Source of the DNA: Halichondria panicea
Taxonomy: Eukaryota > Porifera > Demospongiae > Suberitida > Halichondriidae
NCBI RefSeq assembly: GCF_963675165.1
Contig: NC_087391.1
Coordinates: 1,817,001 to 1,881,000 of the forward strand
Length of the DNA: 64,000 nt
Direction: 5' to 3'
Of this stretch, positions 1-12,786 are shown one piece after another. The notes under the pieces are model-generated. The model was not told the DNA's origin. It searched no databases and worked only from the letters and a program-made list of their open reading frames with translations. The translations under genes and the position numbers were made by a program. Position 1 is the stretch's first letter; the number at the start of each line of letters is the position of its first letter.

Positions 1-106
1 GCACAATTTTACTGCGGAAGCTATACAGGAAGTAGTTAGTGGGCGTTCAAATAGCAATCAAAATTCCAGGCTCTTAAACGAATAGGACTATTAGGTTAAC
101 ACTCAC

Positions 107-2871
107 CAAGAAGGTAGTTAGCTGACAGGTGAGTGTTGATACTGGCATGGAGACCAGACACGAGTCTGTAGAAGGCTCTCTTCTCAAGACACATACCTAA
201 AGGAGGGAGTGAGGGGTAGCAACAAGATGACACACAGAATGATAAGTAATAATCATGGCATGTTCTTTATCGAGAAGATTTTACTTATTTCATTTCAGTT
301 ATTTTTTCTGCAAGCACACGTACAGGACATACACTACAGTACTATATAGTTGTCAGGCACGTACGTACCTTGCAGCAGAGAGGGATGGAAGAGTGGAATG
401 GAGGTAGACTGGTCCACTCTCTCTGGTCTGTAGGAAAGTAGTACCATCATAACATACCGTATAGCATGACATTTTCAAGGGGCTTAATTTTCGCTGATTT
501 CGTGGGTTAGCAATCTTACACGAAAATTAATTCCAAGAGAAAATTGTTAGAATTATTTGCTATAACGTGCAAAGATTAAAGGCGTGGCTTCCGGCAAGCA
601 GTCATTCCACAAACATTGTGCAACGAAATGCTTTTAGAGGCCATTCCACGAAACATAAGTGCCTCGAAAATTTCGCGCTATACGGTAATACATGTATATA
701 CATGTATAGTCTATGGTAAGGTAGAAGAAACTAAAGACGGAAGTAGAATCGTGAAAGTGAGAGGGTTTGGACAAAAAGGTGGTGAACTGACAATACACCT
801 GAAGCAGTTTTCGTGGTAGATGGCCCTCCATATCCGCTGTGCAGAGTGGCCAGAATAGCCGGTGTACCTCTCAGGGTTCAGGGTGAGGTCAACGTACCGC
901 AGCTCACTGGAGGTCTCGTCTGTAATTTAAAGAAGTTTATGAAATGAACGAAACATCCAAACTCACCTTCAGGTTGGCAGAAATTGTCCTCTGTCTCATC
1001 GTGTTCTTGCCAGATCAAAAAATCCTCCAGCTGCTGGATGCTACATGAGAAAGGGGGGTAGGTCGAAGGTACATGTATATTCTGGCTAAGGAGTGCTATA
1101 CCGAGTACCTGATGGTTTTGTCTATTGTACTGAGACTCTCCTCTTCGTCCGAGACCTGATCACATGACTCGATCACATGGCTGCTTACATCAGGGACATT
1201 AGTCTGAAAAGAAGTCAGGGTACATTTCAGTCAATGTTAATACGTATACTTTTGGTCAAAGAACAAGTACCAAAGAGGAAGTAGCATTTACACAGGAATT
1301 AGTGGGGTTACTAGTGGCCAGTGATTAAAACGCTCGACTCAAGAGCAATTTTCGAGTCCCACCAGTACTAGAAACTTTGTCAGTTTATGATGAGTTACTC
1401 AACAATACAGCAAGAAGTAACTTTGGTGGCCAAGCTTGCATTCACCAAAACTATGGGATTTTCTAAGGAGTTTACTCAGCTTTGCCCTGCACGGGGATCT
1501 GTCTCGACAGTAGCTTACTTCAGACTTCAGACCTTGTAGGCAGCTCTCCTAATTGCTAGTATCTCTGTGGCTACCCCTATGCATGCATACCCTCCAATCT
1601 TGATCTTTCCTCGCTAGCCACAACAGTGTTAAAAACCCGGTATAATCAAGACTCCTCACAAACCTCAAATTCTTGCATGGTTTGTTTCAGGTATCCTGGA
1701 ATTTCGTCCTACATTGAATCAACAAACACTCGTATACACACTTCATACACAAGTAACTACTGTACAATAACAGCTAATAGTAGTCCCACCACATTCTCAC
1801 GGACACACCCACCCACCTCGGAGCACTCCTCCACTTGACAGTCTCTCAGGACACAGCGACCATCGTCCGGCCAGAAGGGGCAGTGGCGATGGAGGTTCAC
1901 CTGCACAGTAATAATGAGTAAGAACAAAAATCGTATATTTAATTTTGTAGCCAATGCTTTTTATACTCCACACACAGTACAAAATGAAGCTGCTTTATTA
2001 GCAATTTGGCACTAACCAGAAAAAACTTGAAAAAGGAGTGATTTACGAGTGATTTGACGAGGGGGTATATTCTGTCACGGTTCAATGACTCCACTGTCTC
2101 TGCATCACAGCAACACTCTGCTACCTGACCAGTCAACTGCAGGTGAGGGGGGTGGGGGTGGGGCAGCTACTTAAAGTACTGTAGATATTTAACATACATA
2201 CATAAGTTAAACATAAAAAGGTGTTACATACAGTACTATTTGTTTTGGACGTTTTGTCCCTTTGTGCATGGCGGTATACTATTAGGAGTAAAAAAACGGA
2301 GGGTGAGCGGTCTGGTATCTGACCCTAGGGTAAGGTATGCTCCCCCTCCAAGTGAATTTTGTCCCCCTTATATTTTGCATACATACGCAGTACTGCAGTT
2401 CTTGACCATGCAGCTGCTGTAACTTAATAAAAAAATAATCTATAGCTAGATACTGTAGTCTAGCTATTAGGCATTCCATGATTGCTAATCGTCGTGGAGC
2501 ATGCACAGAATTTTTACTGTCAGTCTACCCTAGCTAGTGTAGATTGTTCGGGGGGACATTCTAAACTAGGGTCAGATGTCTGGGGGGACTGCCAATATTA
2601 ACACTACGACACCCAATATTAAAATGAACACAATGTTTAGACTAGAATGTGAGCTAATGTCCTAGTCTAAAGTAATGTGTCATAGTGACGGAATAGTGAT
2701 TTTCCCTGTGTGCATGCCAGCAGAGTTGCTCACTTCACAGAAACACTGGTCCAGCCTCTCCAGGTAAAACTTCCTCTTGACCAGATCACCAAAGGGGTCC
2801 TGTTGAGTGTAGGTACCTCCCATCCAGCACAGGGCCACCAACAGTACGCTGAGGTATCCTTTACTACACAT
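107..2871 (-). CDS. ERO1: ERO1 family thiol oxidase, partial (C-terminus beyond window)
   Basis: ER oxidoreductin 1 reoxidises protein disulfide isomerase in the ER lumen, passing electrons to oxygen through FAD. Eight exons are visible on the minus strand: 2871-2734, 2136-2017, 1900-1817, 1203-1109, 1040-967, 919-799, 427-369 and 196-107, all in phase with GT/AG junctions. The protein begins with a signal peptide ([16 protein letters not shown]), then QCFCE, the [20 protein letters not shown] block, and the shuttle-disulfide region [20 protein letters not shown], whose C-x4-C matches the mobile Cys pair of human ERO1[19 protein letters not shown] and [20 protein letters not shown] are strongly conserved. 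The C-terminal part with the CxxCxxC active site lies left of base 1. Relative to human, the short segment just before EKRAFYR seems missing. It is divergent from the TANGO1-like gene, with 309 bp between start codons. Confidence 0.93.
455..687. mobile_element. MITE, TACCGTATAGC family, copy 1
   Basis: A 233-bp non-coding element whose ends are inverted repeats (TACCGTATAGC at the left, GCTATACGGTA at the right). It lies in the ERO1 intron between exons 799-919 and 369-427. A second copy in opposite orientation is at 9085-9301; both share a block around TTTCGTGGGTTAGCAATC. No transposase is encoded, so it is a non-autonomous element. Confidence 0.75.
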
Positions 2872-3180
2872 TAACTCTCTCTTATTACACTAGTTTGATA
2901 CGGTACATACTAGTACAGTCGAGTCGAGTCTAGTATAGTCTAGTCAGGGACAATTAATTTTGCATAAAGATTTTTCTTGCAGTGTTCCAGTTCCATTTTT
3001 CTTCTTGGCTGTTTTTCTCTAAATTAGAACATGTAGTCTGCATGTAGATATCCACGTGGCAAAATCTGATAGAAATCTAGGAGCTCAAGGTCAAAGATCA
3101 TTAATTTTACTCCATATGATCGATCTCGATCTTGAGGCCTTTCTTCTAATTCTGTGGCTGTCTATTTCAGAGATTGTGGA
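2872..3180. promoter_or_regulatory. Divergent promoter region of ERO1 and TANGO1-like gene
   Basis: The 309 bp separate the start codons of ERO1 (-) and the TANGO1-like gene (+). A CCACGTGG palindrome sits at 3052-3059; read on the minus strand it is TGCCACGTGGA, containing the GCCACGT core recognised by XBP1-type bZIP factors and a CACGTG E-box. I see no convincing TATA box. The promoter role is inferred from the head-to-head layout. Confidence 0.6.
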
Positions 3181-6100
3181 ATGGGCTGGTTAGTCTTTGT
3201 GTTGGTTCTGTGTGTCTTGTTCTCTACTCCTGGCTGTGTCTGGGGGAAGCTGTGCTGTGATCAGGGCTGTAAACGTGAGTTGAACATTAACCACCCACCG
3301 TACCCACCACCTCCATGTATATGCACTGTACACTTGGTACAGGATTTTAATTCTCCCGACACTGTGGTTCATTGGTGTACGGTACTAAATTGTTTCTACT
3401 GTCAATTCCTATGTTGCTGTTGACCACAATATCAGGAAGTGTGTGTAGAGTGGTACGACACCTGCTGTACGATTGTACTGGGGGGTTCCCCTTGTACTTA
3501 CATTATAATTTGGGAGAAAGTCTAGAAAAGTAGACTTTGTGCTGTGAAGCTAACTCTATTTCTCCTATCATATTATAATCGTATGCACTGTGTGTAAAAA
3601 AATAACCAGCGTATGCATACAACTGCCAACAATTCCTCTTTCTCTCAACCACATACGCACACTTCAGTACCATAACATACCTGTTCTAGTGCAAGGGTGT
3701 ATTAAACTACCTGTAATTATCCTCATAATACACACGCACTCATAATACACACGCAGACCCAGTGTCGTATGGGCGTACAGTACAGAGGCACATCACAAGG
3801 GACGAGGGGTTCCTGTCTTACCCTGCCTCCGCCATAGTTACCGTCTTCAGCAAGGACGTCCACACAACGGCCGAGGGAGAGTACTGGGAGGCAGAGGTAC
3901 GCCTTCCCTCTAGATAGGTTAGAAATACCGCCAGAATTCGCTACCTTAAGTAAGTGAACACAAGGGAACAATTTTTGTTGTTGTGTTTGGGAAATGCAAT
4001 AAAACACTGATCCTTACCGTAGATCCAAGGCAAGCGAGGGCTGATTTTGAACAGTGCCCTCAAGGAACTGACTCACAAGTGTGAACCTAGCATTGTGCAG
4101 CTGCAGGAAGAAGCGGCAGAAGAGCCTCTGGTGAGAACTGGTGCTCTGTATGCTGTGAATAGCCAGTGTACATGCATCTACATGTATGTGTTCGTGTACG
4201 TGTGGTGCTGTCAGAGCCTCTGGTGAGAACTGCCATGGTGCTCTGTATGCTGTGAATAGCCAGTGTACACAGCTATGTGTGTGTGTACGTGTGGTGCTGT
4301 CAGCTGCATGTTTACTGGTATAATTATGCTACTGTTATATGTATGCACAAGGACTTCAGGGACCAGTACGTCAGCCGTTATTCTAATGTAGCATTCTCCC
4401 ATGAGACACTGGGAGAGTTCCCTCCCTAGATTAAACCTGGCTGTTTTTACTCCTCAAGTCTGAGTTGTGCCTCTTTATAGCTAGGCTACATGTACGTACA
4501 TGTAGGTAATGTCTAAAAAAAAACTCAGTTCATTAGAGGATAATTTATGTGCTGTACAATGTACGTATTGAACCTTGTTTCTTTACTGTATTTACATGTA
4601 AGGACAATAGACATGATTGTGTGTTGTTGTCTGTTTCCAACGTGTATAGACCTACAGCTGTGTTCATATGCAGGTTCCTGATGGTGGTGCACCAGCAACT
4701 CCCACCGACCATACCCACATGGACACACCCACCCCTATGGGTCAAACACAATCCAGCACGTCAACACCTTCTGACGACCAACCAAGACCTGGCACACCAC
4801 TCACTCCTGAAGACCAATCGCAAGACAGCTCACCACCACCCCCTAGCGACCAACAGAGAGAGATGCCTCAGACAGAACAGGGAGTGCCTCCCGTTGAACC
4901 ACACAATATTCAGTACCAAGAGCCCTCTGGTCATCAGGAGTCTGTGGAACAGGTACATGTATATACATGTACAATATACAGCCATAATGATGAATATGCA
5001 TCACGTGTACAGAGAGAGCGGGAGAGAGAGGTACCTCAGAGAGAGGAGGGAGAACAGATGCCACCTATTGATCGGTTCCAGGATCCCACTGGTAGTCGAG
5101 AGCCTTTGACCAGGGAGCCTCTAAGAGAAGAGACCAAACAGGTGCAGCTAGGGAGATTTCATCTATTCACTGTATTACTCAAGCCTGATAGGCAACCCAC
5201 TGCATAGCCAATGTAGACAGAACGCTGGTACAGTATCATAATTATTACATCATTACATCGTGTAATTATTGTGCTGTGACCGTTTTGGAATTGTAAAGCT
5301 CATTGAGTTATGATCCTTTTTCTACACTGCTGCAGATATCACCTGACATTTCCGATGAGCCAGAAGAAGTGAAGCCAGTTGAAGAAAACAACAGAGTTGA
5401 GTTTCAGACCGTCTCGTTAAATATCCATCCTACTCAGATCCATCCAGTTTTAGCAGATGAACATTTGAGCTTTGCGGGAAATCTAGAAGATCAATGCAAA
5501 GCACAAACATCGGATGATAGCCGCCCTCAAGAAACACCCTTAGCAGAGTCCTTACCGCCGCAGCAACACCAACAAAAACACGAGCGGTATTTGAATGATG
5601 GCGGACAAAATGGCGAGTCACAAGAACAAGCCAAAGAGGAAGAACCGTTTGATAAGCAATACAGAGTAAAGGATGTTTATATCCACGATGAGTTGGGCGA
5701 AGACGAGTTATACGCTGAAGTCACACCAGAGCCACCCTCGGAGCAGACAAAGGAGATGTTCGAGTCCCAAGAGCCGCCACCCTCAAGAGTAGACGAACCC
5801 AATGTAGCAGATTCTGTCCCCTTGAATTTGGACACATTCTCCTCAGAGACTGAAAAACCCGAGCCTGTCACTGATCCCGCTCACAAAGTAGAAATGTTCG
5901 AAGAGTCCCCTCATGTTGTAGAACCGACCCCTGCAACTTTTGAACGTCATATTCCGGAACCCTCATTTGAGGAACCTCCTCTCACACAGGACCCCTCGAC
6001 TTTCGAACCAGCTCGTACTCCAGAATCGGGTCACTCTACTTTTGACACCACAGCAACCACTACTAGTGACACACCAGTTGAAGCTATTGAAACTCAAGAA

Positions 6101-9100
6101 AGCAACAAAAAGTCAGAGCAGGATCAGTGGCAGGCAGAGGATAAGAGGTCGGAAGATGATCAACACGAGGAACTGGGTGATGATGACGATGATGGAGATT
6201 ATGACGATGAAGAAGACGGCGATGAAGGTTACGAAGATGAAGATGAAAATGGAGATGACGAAGATCCATATGATGATGGGAGGTTGGAAACTAGAGAGGA
6301 AGACGGTCCAGAAATTGTACCCCCCAACCAAAATGAGAGGAGATTTAATCGGAGGTTTGAGGAGTTGCAACAACTGCACAGAGAGCAACAAGAGCTTCTG
6401 AGACAACAGGAGCTACTGCATCAGCAACAGGGGAAGAAGAGTGAACAGCAAGAGGATGAATCATCCCAGCAAAAGCAGCAAGATCAACAGTTCGACCAGG
6501 AACGGGAAGATGATCAGCAACGACAAGATGATCTGCAACGACAGTACGACCACCAGCGGCAAAAAGAACAACAGGAGCACTTCATTAGTCAGCAGCAGCA
6601 GCAGCAAGATAAGGAACCTAATCAACAGCAGAACCCTCCAGACGATATATTATATTCTGAAACCCCTCCCACAATGAAAGAGGCCCCACCCATTCCACAA
6701 GGCGGACCTATTCCTCCTATCAGTAGGCCCTCTGACACTAACACTCAGTTCGAACATCAGACGGCGGCAACTAAAACAACTGCACCTCCTTGTAATTGTA
6801 CTGAGGTGATCACGCCCACTTGTGAATGTCCGGACATTGGCCGACCACCCTGCCCAAAATTGAGTATTGACAACTATGTCCCCCTTCCTGGATCTGAGTC
6901 GGGAGTGATGTCATTGGTGGAGCAGTATCGTGCGTATGTGCGAGAGATGGTGTTGGCTACTCTGCCACAGTCAATAGCAGAATGGATTGTTGAGAACGTG
7001 AGTTGGTTTGGAATTGCATTCACGTTATGTTAATTTAGTGCCCTTAGTCGATTTCATGAGCGCGTTTACATGTACATCTGTAACAGAGTGTACACTTACT
7101 TAAGTTTTATTCAAGGTAGTGTTAACTGTTACAGTATAATTATACCGATTAGTGGCGTATCGTGGAAATCATACGAAAAGTAAAGTTGCGAAATTATTTT
7201 ACCGTAATACGTTCAACGTCGCAACGTCGCTATCCTAAGCATTTTATTGGGCAGTTTATACAAAAATTTGCACCAACGAAAATTACTCGCTATACGTTAT
7301 GTACAACATAATTAATGTTACGTTACATGCATGGCTGTGCATTCTACATGTAAGTTTCAAATGTATATTTGGTCACAGCTTGATCTTGAGTTGCCTAAGC
7401 AGCAGTATGCCTGTTTGTGTATTCTGAGTCTGTTAAAGTTTACAGCGTGGATATAGTCGGTTCGTGAGATATATTTCGTGGCTGCATGTATAGGTGGTCA
7501 ACGATCGCTTGATTCACGGGGTAAAATATTCATTCTCTACAACGAAAACCACAAAATTTTCCCCCTCCCCTCCTGAAAAATTACCAGCTATATGGCAAAG
7601 TAATTTTCATATTACTTAAACCTAAACCTCTCTATTCTTACAGCGTCCGATGCTGGGGGTGGTGTGTGTGGGTGTGGCCTTTCTCTCTCTCTCCATCCCA
7701 CTACTTCTCTTGGTATGCATCAGCTGTGGAGGACAGGGTGCCAAGAAACAGGTCGCCATAGAGAAAGGTAAAATAACCAGTTTTTGTGAACTGTCACATG
7801 GTTAGATTTGCTCTTACATGTACTTGCAGATAAATAAACATGTATTTTAAATCCCTTGATTACGAATTGTTGCCTATTAAGTCTGTTTCGAAGATTCTGC
7901 AATAGCCAACATGCTACAGTACACACAGTTACATGTCGTAGTTTACAGTGTACTAGTGTCACATGATATTGTGCGTGTGTTGATAGCTTCTCGTGTGCGT
8001 CTGGAGGGGGAGAGAGTGAAACTGGAGACTGAACGTAATGGACTGGACCAGCGGCTGAGAGAGAGCAAGGAGGCGTGTCAAGGCCTGGAAAATGACCTGA
8101 AACTACTCAGAGGAGAGAGGGCACAGCTGGAACAGGCCAACAAACAGCTGCAGGTGGGTACAGGCTGTCAATAATGATCGAGGCACTACTGTTACAGTAC
8201 TGTAAATACAAAGTGTAGGTGTACATACGCATGTACAGTGTACGTACACCTGTACCTACATGTAACTACCATTGGGGTCAAAATTATTACCTTTTTCTAC
8301 ATGTAGCTACACTGTACACTGTACATTGGACGTTCTGTAACTTCTGGCAATTACTGTACATGTAGATGTCGTTTGTATATAATTATCATAATAATTATGG
8401 TCAACGTATCTACCTACAGATTGATAATCAGAAAGTGACTGAGAGCCTCACGTCCTCCCAACAAGAGTTGACCCAGTACCAGGTTTACAGCGAGCAGCTC
8501 AACACACAGCTTGCCACAGTCAACCAAGAACTGGAGGAAACGGCCCAGCAGAGAGACGAGGGAATTCAGACTGGGAGGGAGATGAGCCAATGTCTAACCG
8601 ACCTGCAGAACAGGGTGGATGGTCTGGAAGCACAGTCCGAGCAGCTAGAGCAGGACAAGTTTCGGACCCAGGGCGCCCTGGATACGCTGCAAAATGAACA
8701 TGACGAGGTGTCTAATCATGTGCAGTGTTACTATACTGTAGTTATATTGATTTCTGTCGTACAGTAATTACATGTACTTTGTTGTTGTTGCTATAGGCAA
8801 CTAGTGAGCTGAGCGAGCTGAGGACGAAGTGCTCTAATCTCGACTCTGAGTTGGAGAGGATGTCCTCTGACCTTGTGTCAACCAACGCCACGTTAGGAGA
8901 GAAGGAGTCCGAGTTAGTACACCTGCGAGAGTGTCTTAGTCAGCTGACTGACCAGGTTGCTGAGTCAACAGTGGACGGAGAAGAAGAAGGCAACGAGGCA
9001 CAGCTGGCCAAGATTAAGGCCATGCTCGACACATCCAAGGTGTGAATATTCCACAAACCATGTTTAAGAACTCAGGATACAATGTACCGTATAGCGCGAC

Positions 9101-12100
9101 ATTTCGAGGCACTTATATTTCATGGAATGGCCTCTAAAAGCATTTCGTTCCACAATGTTCTGCTTACCAGAAGCCACGCCTTTAATCTTTGGACGTTATA
9201 CTAATTGAAGAACAATTTTCGTGGACTTAATTTTCGTGTAGGATTGCTAACCCACGAAATCAGCGAAAAATTAAACCCCTCAAAAATTTAGCGCTATACG
9301 ATTATTATATTCTAGGAATTGTGCGTGAGAAACCTGGGTGATAAGCATGTACATGTATCACCATAACACTGTACAGGCGCAACGATTACACTATGTGTGT
9401 GAGTGTTAACTATCACTATTGTATCCACTTCTGTTTAGGCCCAGCAAGAGCTGCAGAGGACAATGGCTGAGAGAGACAATCACTTGACCCACATACTGGA
9501 GAAGACCAGTCAGCTGGAGCAACAGATAGGTGAGGCAGCCTCAGGCAAAACATGAGCATTTTAAGGGGAACCTAACCCTAGTAACCATTAATTGAAATTG
9601 ATGCCTTGTATATTGTACATGTACATGCATTTACTGTACATTTGGGCTCCCACGTTTTTTGTTGTTTTGTTTTGTTCTTCAAGTGAGCAAACGTACCATG
9701 CACATGTACTACACTGTATGTGTATTCATGCTCAACATGGACTTACATGTATGTGCAGTGTACACTGACTCAGTTTGTCCCTTTGCCTGTGCAGCTGACA
9801 ACGAGGCTCTTAGAGAGCAGCTGTCACAACTTGAAGCCAAGGAGAAAGGCACGGCCCAAGAACTGAGAGAGCTGCAGATAAAGATGAGGGGAGTCACAGA
9901 ATACTTCCAAGAGAAAGAGAGTGGTCTCCATCGAAAGATTGAGCTAGGGGAGATAAATCAGGAGAAATTCAAGTCACTAGAGAGTGAGGCACAAGAGAAG
10001 GCAGCTGCCTCCGAGTTGGAGAGGGAGAGGGAGAAAGAAGAGTTGAAGGAGCTGAGGAAGCAAATGGCCGATATCGAGAAGTCATTTATTAGTCAGCTTA
10101 AGAGTAACGAGGAGCGGGCAGAGGACGCACTGGTGAGTGAATTATTGGACAGCATAAAGCTTATGACGATAAGTGTACTGTATTTAAAGGTACACATTGA
10201 CGACAAAGTTTGTGTGCTTACAGGCACACTGTCACTGTACGTGTGCGTCAAGTACGTGTAATTTTTGTGTAGGTTCAGCTGCGCAGGACGGAACAAGATC
10301 TTAGACTGGCCAACAGGGAGGTCACCACTCTTAAGAGAAGGTAGTCCATCCATTTCTCTTCAGCGTCACTGGATTACTATACATTGTTCTCTAGATTGGC
10401 AGAAGCTGAGACTGCAGCTGCCCACCCTCCACCTATGGTTCGACCAATTCCGCGGCAACACCCCTACCCTCCTCAACCACAACGGACACGCCCACCTTCC
10501 ACCGGACCATTGGGACAACCCCCTCAGGGTATGCAACCCTCCATCCTAAAATAGCCTGCTAATTATCTCTCTAATTGCAGGACCATCCCCTCAGCCACCG
10601 CGACCACTCTCCGCCCCTCGATTAGAGCCACGGACGTCCTCACCTGCCAATAGCGAGTCAATGACAGGTGTTCCCCCTCAGGATAGAGCCGCACAGTCCA
10701 TGCTCAATAGCTCGCTCCCCATGAGAGGACCAAGGTTAGTTAGGAAATTTACTTGGCTACAGATTAAGGGGAAATTGAATTGAAAATGGATGGTGTAGGG
10801 AGGTTTATTCGTTTATTGCATAATTTATAGCTACTTTTAGGGTTAGGCTCTAACTGCCCATGACTTGAATACTGAAGTCCGAGTGTCCAACTCAAAATTG
10901 CCGTGCATGTTTACAGTACATGTACATTGTAGGTACAGTTGCATACTCCATTAACACATTGTACATACATGTATCATGTGCAAGTACATACATGTATATA
11001 CAAGTACATGTATATGATCTGACATTACTGTATTGTATCCATGCAGGGGTCAGTCAGACCTCCAATCTCGATCTCACTCATTCAGGGGGCCTGAATCACG
11101 TGCACTCCACCCGGCTGGCGCACCCCCCATGAGGGGACCGTCCCCTCGTCACATGTCTCGAGAGCAGCAAGTGCCATCTGTTCCCCTGCCTAAGCTTGTA
11201 GAGCAGCAACCCCCTCGTCCGTATGGTGTTACCCCACCTCCAACTGAGGCATCCTCTAGCCAGTATCGTCATCCATATGACAGGTATGTCAGAGTCAACA
11301 CTATACTGTATGTACAGTGGAACCTCCATAAAACGGACACCATTGGGGAACAGCCTTTTGGCCGTTATGGAGAGGTGGTCTTCCTTGAGAGGTTTCAATT
11401 GCCAGATATATGTATGCTCTATGAGTCATTTCTTCCTGCAAATGAATCTTGGAGCTTTGCTAACTGCTTCATTAGCTCGTACAAGCTTAGAAAGGCTGTA
11501 GAGACAAGCTACAGCTAGATTTTCACAATTGTGCAAAATAATGCTATTTCAGCAATAATTTTCTGTTAATTCTGGGTGTGGCTGTCCGTTCTGGGAGGTT
11601 ATTTCCCATTGCTAAGTAAAGCTGATCAGGGACTAGAAAGCTGCTCGTTATACGGAGTAGAGAGGTAGCCGCTCCTGAGAGGTTGCTTTACATTGAAGTC
11701 ATTGTAGTCTCAATCCGAACCTGAGCTGTTGGCCGTTATATAGCGTGTGGTTGCTCTTCGGAGGTGGTCGTTAATGGAGGTTCCACTGTATACGTGTACA
11801 TGCACACATCTGTATTTAGCTGTTTGAACTACATGACTGTACATTTAGATCCTTATTGCAGTGTACAGTATAATTATGTGTACTTCACTTTTTCCTTACG
11901 TACAGACCACAAGCGCCACACAATGGCCCTCCAATGTCACATGACAGAGGCTATCCGCCGCCACCTCCTGGTGACTATCGCCCTCCAGACGGCCCAAGGA
12001 GGCCCTATCCACCGACACGTCCTCCTTATGGAGCTCCACCCCCTAGAGGACCACCACGGGTACCGTATCGACCCCCAGGGCCACCAATGGGACCACGCCC

Positions 12101-12329
12101 ACCCAGACCTGGTTACCCTCCTCAGTCGATGTCAGGACCTCCGCAGAGACCGAGAGCACCCACACAGCAGCAGTTGGGTGCAGGCAGACCACCAGCACAC
12201 ATGGGTGGACCCCCACAAACTAGCCAGGCCAACAAACAGCCACAGGCAGGCTCAGGTGAGGCTATGCCACACATTTTATCATTTTGTGCATTTACGTTTA
12301 TCTTTTTACTTGCAGACTTTGCTGTGTAG
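3181..12329 (+). CDS. MIA3: TANGO1/MIA3-like ER exit-site cargo receptor
   Basis: TANGO1 proteins load bulky cargo such as collagen into COPII carriers. The model has 18 in-phase exons: 3181-3274, 3757-3896, 4023-4130, 4674-4952, 5013-5141, 5336-6997, 7644-7767, 7987-8153, 8420-8707, 8797-9039, 9439-9529, 9795-10132, 10273-10340, 10395-10528, 10581-10734, 11047-11283, 11906-12255, 12316-12329; 1539 aa. Order: signal peptide (MGWLVFVLVLCVLF), MIA-type SH3-like domain (KLCCDQGC, VTVFSKDV, to about residue 110), Pro-rich stretch, long acidic lumenal region (Asp/Glu run near 531-565), Gln-rich coil, a Cys cluster (PPCNC, TCECP), ATLPQSIAEW before a membrane segment at about 808-830, coiled coils to about 1240, then a C-terminal Pro-rich domain (PPPPGDYRPP) as in MIA3/cTAGE5. 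The ATG at 3181 is chosen because it opens the signal peptide. Confidence 0.9.
4121..4301 (+). repeat. Tandem duplication carrying a splice donor (TANGO1 exon 3)
   Basis: Two copies of a roughly 90-bp unit start at 4121 and 4213. Each begins with the last bases of exon 3 plus its donor (AGAGCCTCTGGTGAGAACTG) and continues with GCTCTGTATGCTGTGAATAG. Use of the second donor, after base 4222, would add 92 nt and shift the reading frame. Confidence 0.8.
4352..4429 (+). other. Possible alternative terminal exon of the TANGO1-like gene
   Basis: A 26-codon open stretch (starts DFRDQYVSRYSNVAFSHE) follows an AG at 4350-4351, is in phase with exon 3 and ends in TAG. If used, it would yield a short secreted protein made of the signal peptide and SH3-like domain, like vertebrate MIA. 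The acceptor has a weak pyrimidine tract, so this is speculative. Confidence 0.25.
9085..9301. mobile_element. MITE, TACCGTATAGC family, copy 2
   Basis: A 217-bp element in the TANGO1-like intron between exons 8797-9039 and 9439-9529. It begins TACCGTATAGCGCGAC and ends AGCGCTATACG. It is the reverse-orientation copy of 455-687, sharing GGAATGGCCTCTAAAAGC and GATTGCTAACCCACGAAATC. Confidence 0.75.
11313..11790. mobile_element. TIR element with CAGTGGAACCTCCAT ends
   Basis: A 478-bp element in the TANGO1-like intron 11284-11905. The left end is TACAGTGGAACCTCCATAAA and the right end ATGGAGGTTCCACTGTA, near-perfect inverted repeats bounded by TA, as for Tc1/mariner-type MITEs. Internal blocks (GGCCGTTATGGAGAGGTGGT, GTTGGCCGTTATATAG) also echo each other. 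It has no coding capacity. Confidence 0.8.
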
Positions 12330-12786
12330 TAGTAGTTGAATTTCTCCGTGACCAAACGCTAGATGAATTTATACAATACTGAACAGGTTTATGAAAAATT
12401 TCGATCAAGTTCGTGAAATTGTGCATGTGCCCTTTAATAATGATATCGTCTAACTCATTTTCTTGTTTGTAATATGAAAGTGCTCTGTACGTGCGGGTGC
12501 GGTTGATAATGCGTTTAATCTAATATCTACAAGAACTTTATACCAGAGCGGCCTCTGATCAAGCATATACAGTATGCAACTAACAGTGGCCTAAACCTAA
12601 TAATTATAGTCAATTTGTATGTTCCCATGCAAATACCATGGCTACTAATTCAGTTCATCATATTCGTCATTATTTTGTCTACATATCTTATTAAACACAT
12701 TTAAGTACATAACCTTATACGCAGACGATAATTTCACAGTTAAGTACCGGTATACTTACACCTCTATATATAATAGTTAATTGGGT
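12330..12786. other. Convergent intergenic region
   Basis: AT-rich sequence between the stop codons of the TANGO1-like gene (+) and GTPase A (-), expected to hold both 3' UTRs. I see no gene, RNA or repeat in it. Confidence 0.6.

Noticed and set aside
4549-5109. 186-codon plus-strand ORF
   Set aside because: It runs through the Pro-rich exon of the TANGO1-like gene in another frame; the frame used by the gene joins the neighbouring exons in phase.
6113-6406. Minus-strand hydrophobic ORF (97 codons)
   Set aside because: The complement of the acidic GAT/GAA-rich coding block, which always reads as Ile/Phe/Val; not a membrane protein.
11764-12339. 191-codon plus-strand ORF
   Set aside because: An alternative frame over the Pro-rich last large exon of the TANGO1-like gene; it shows no family match.
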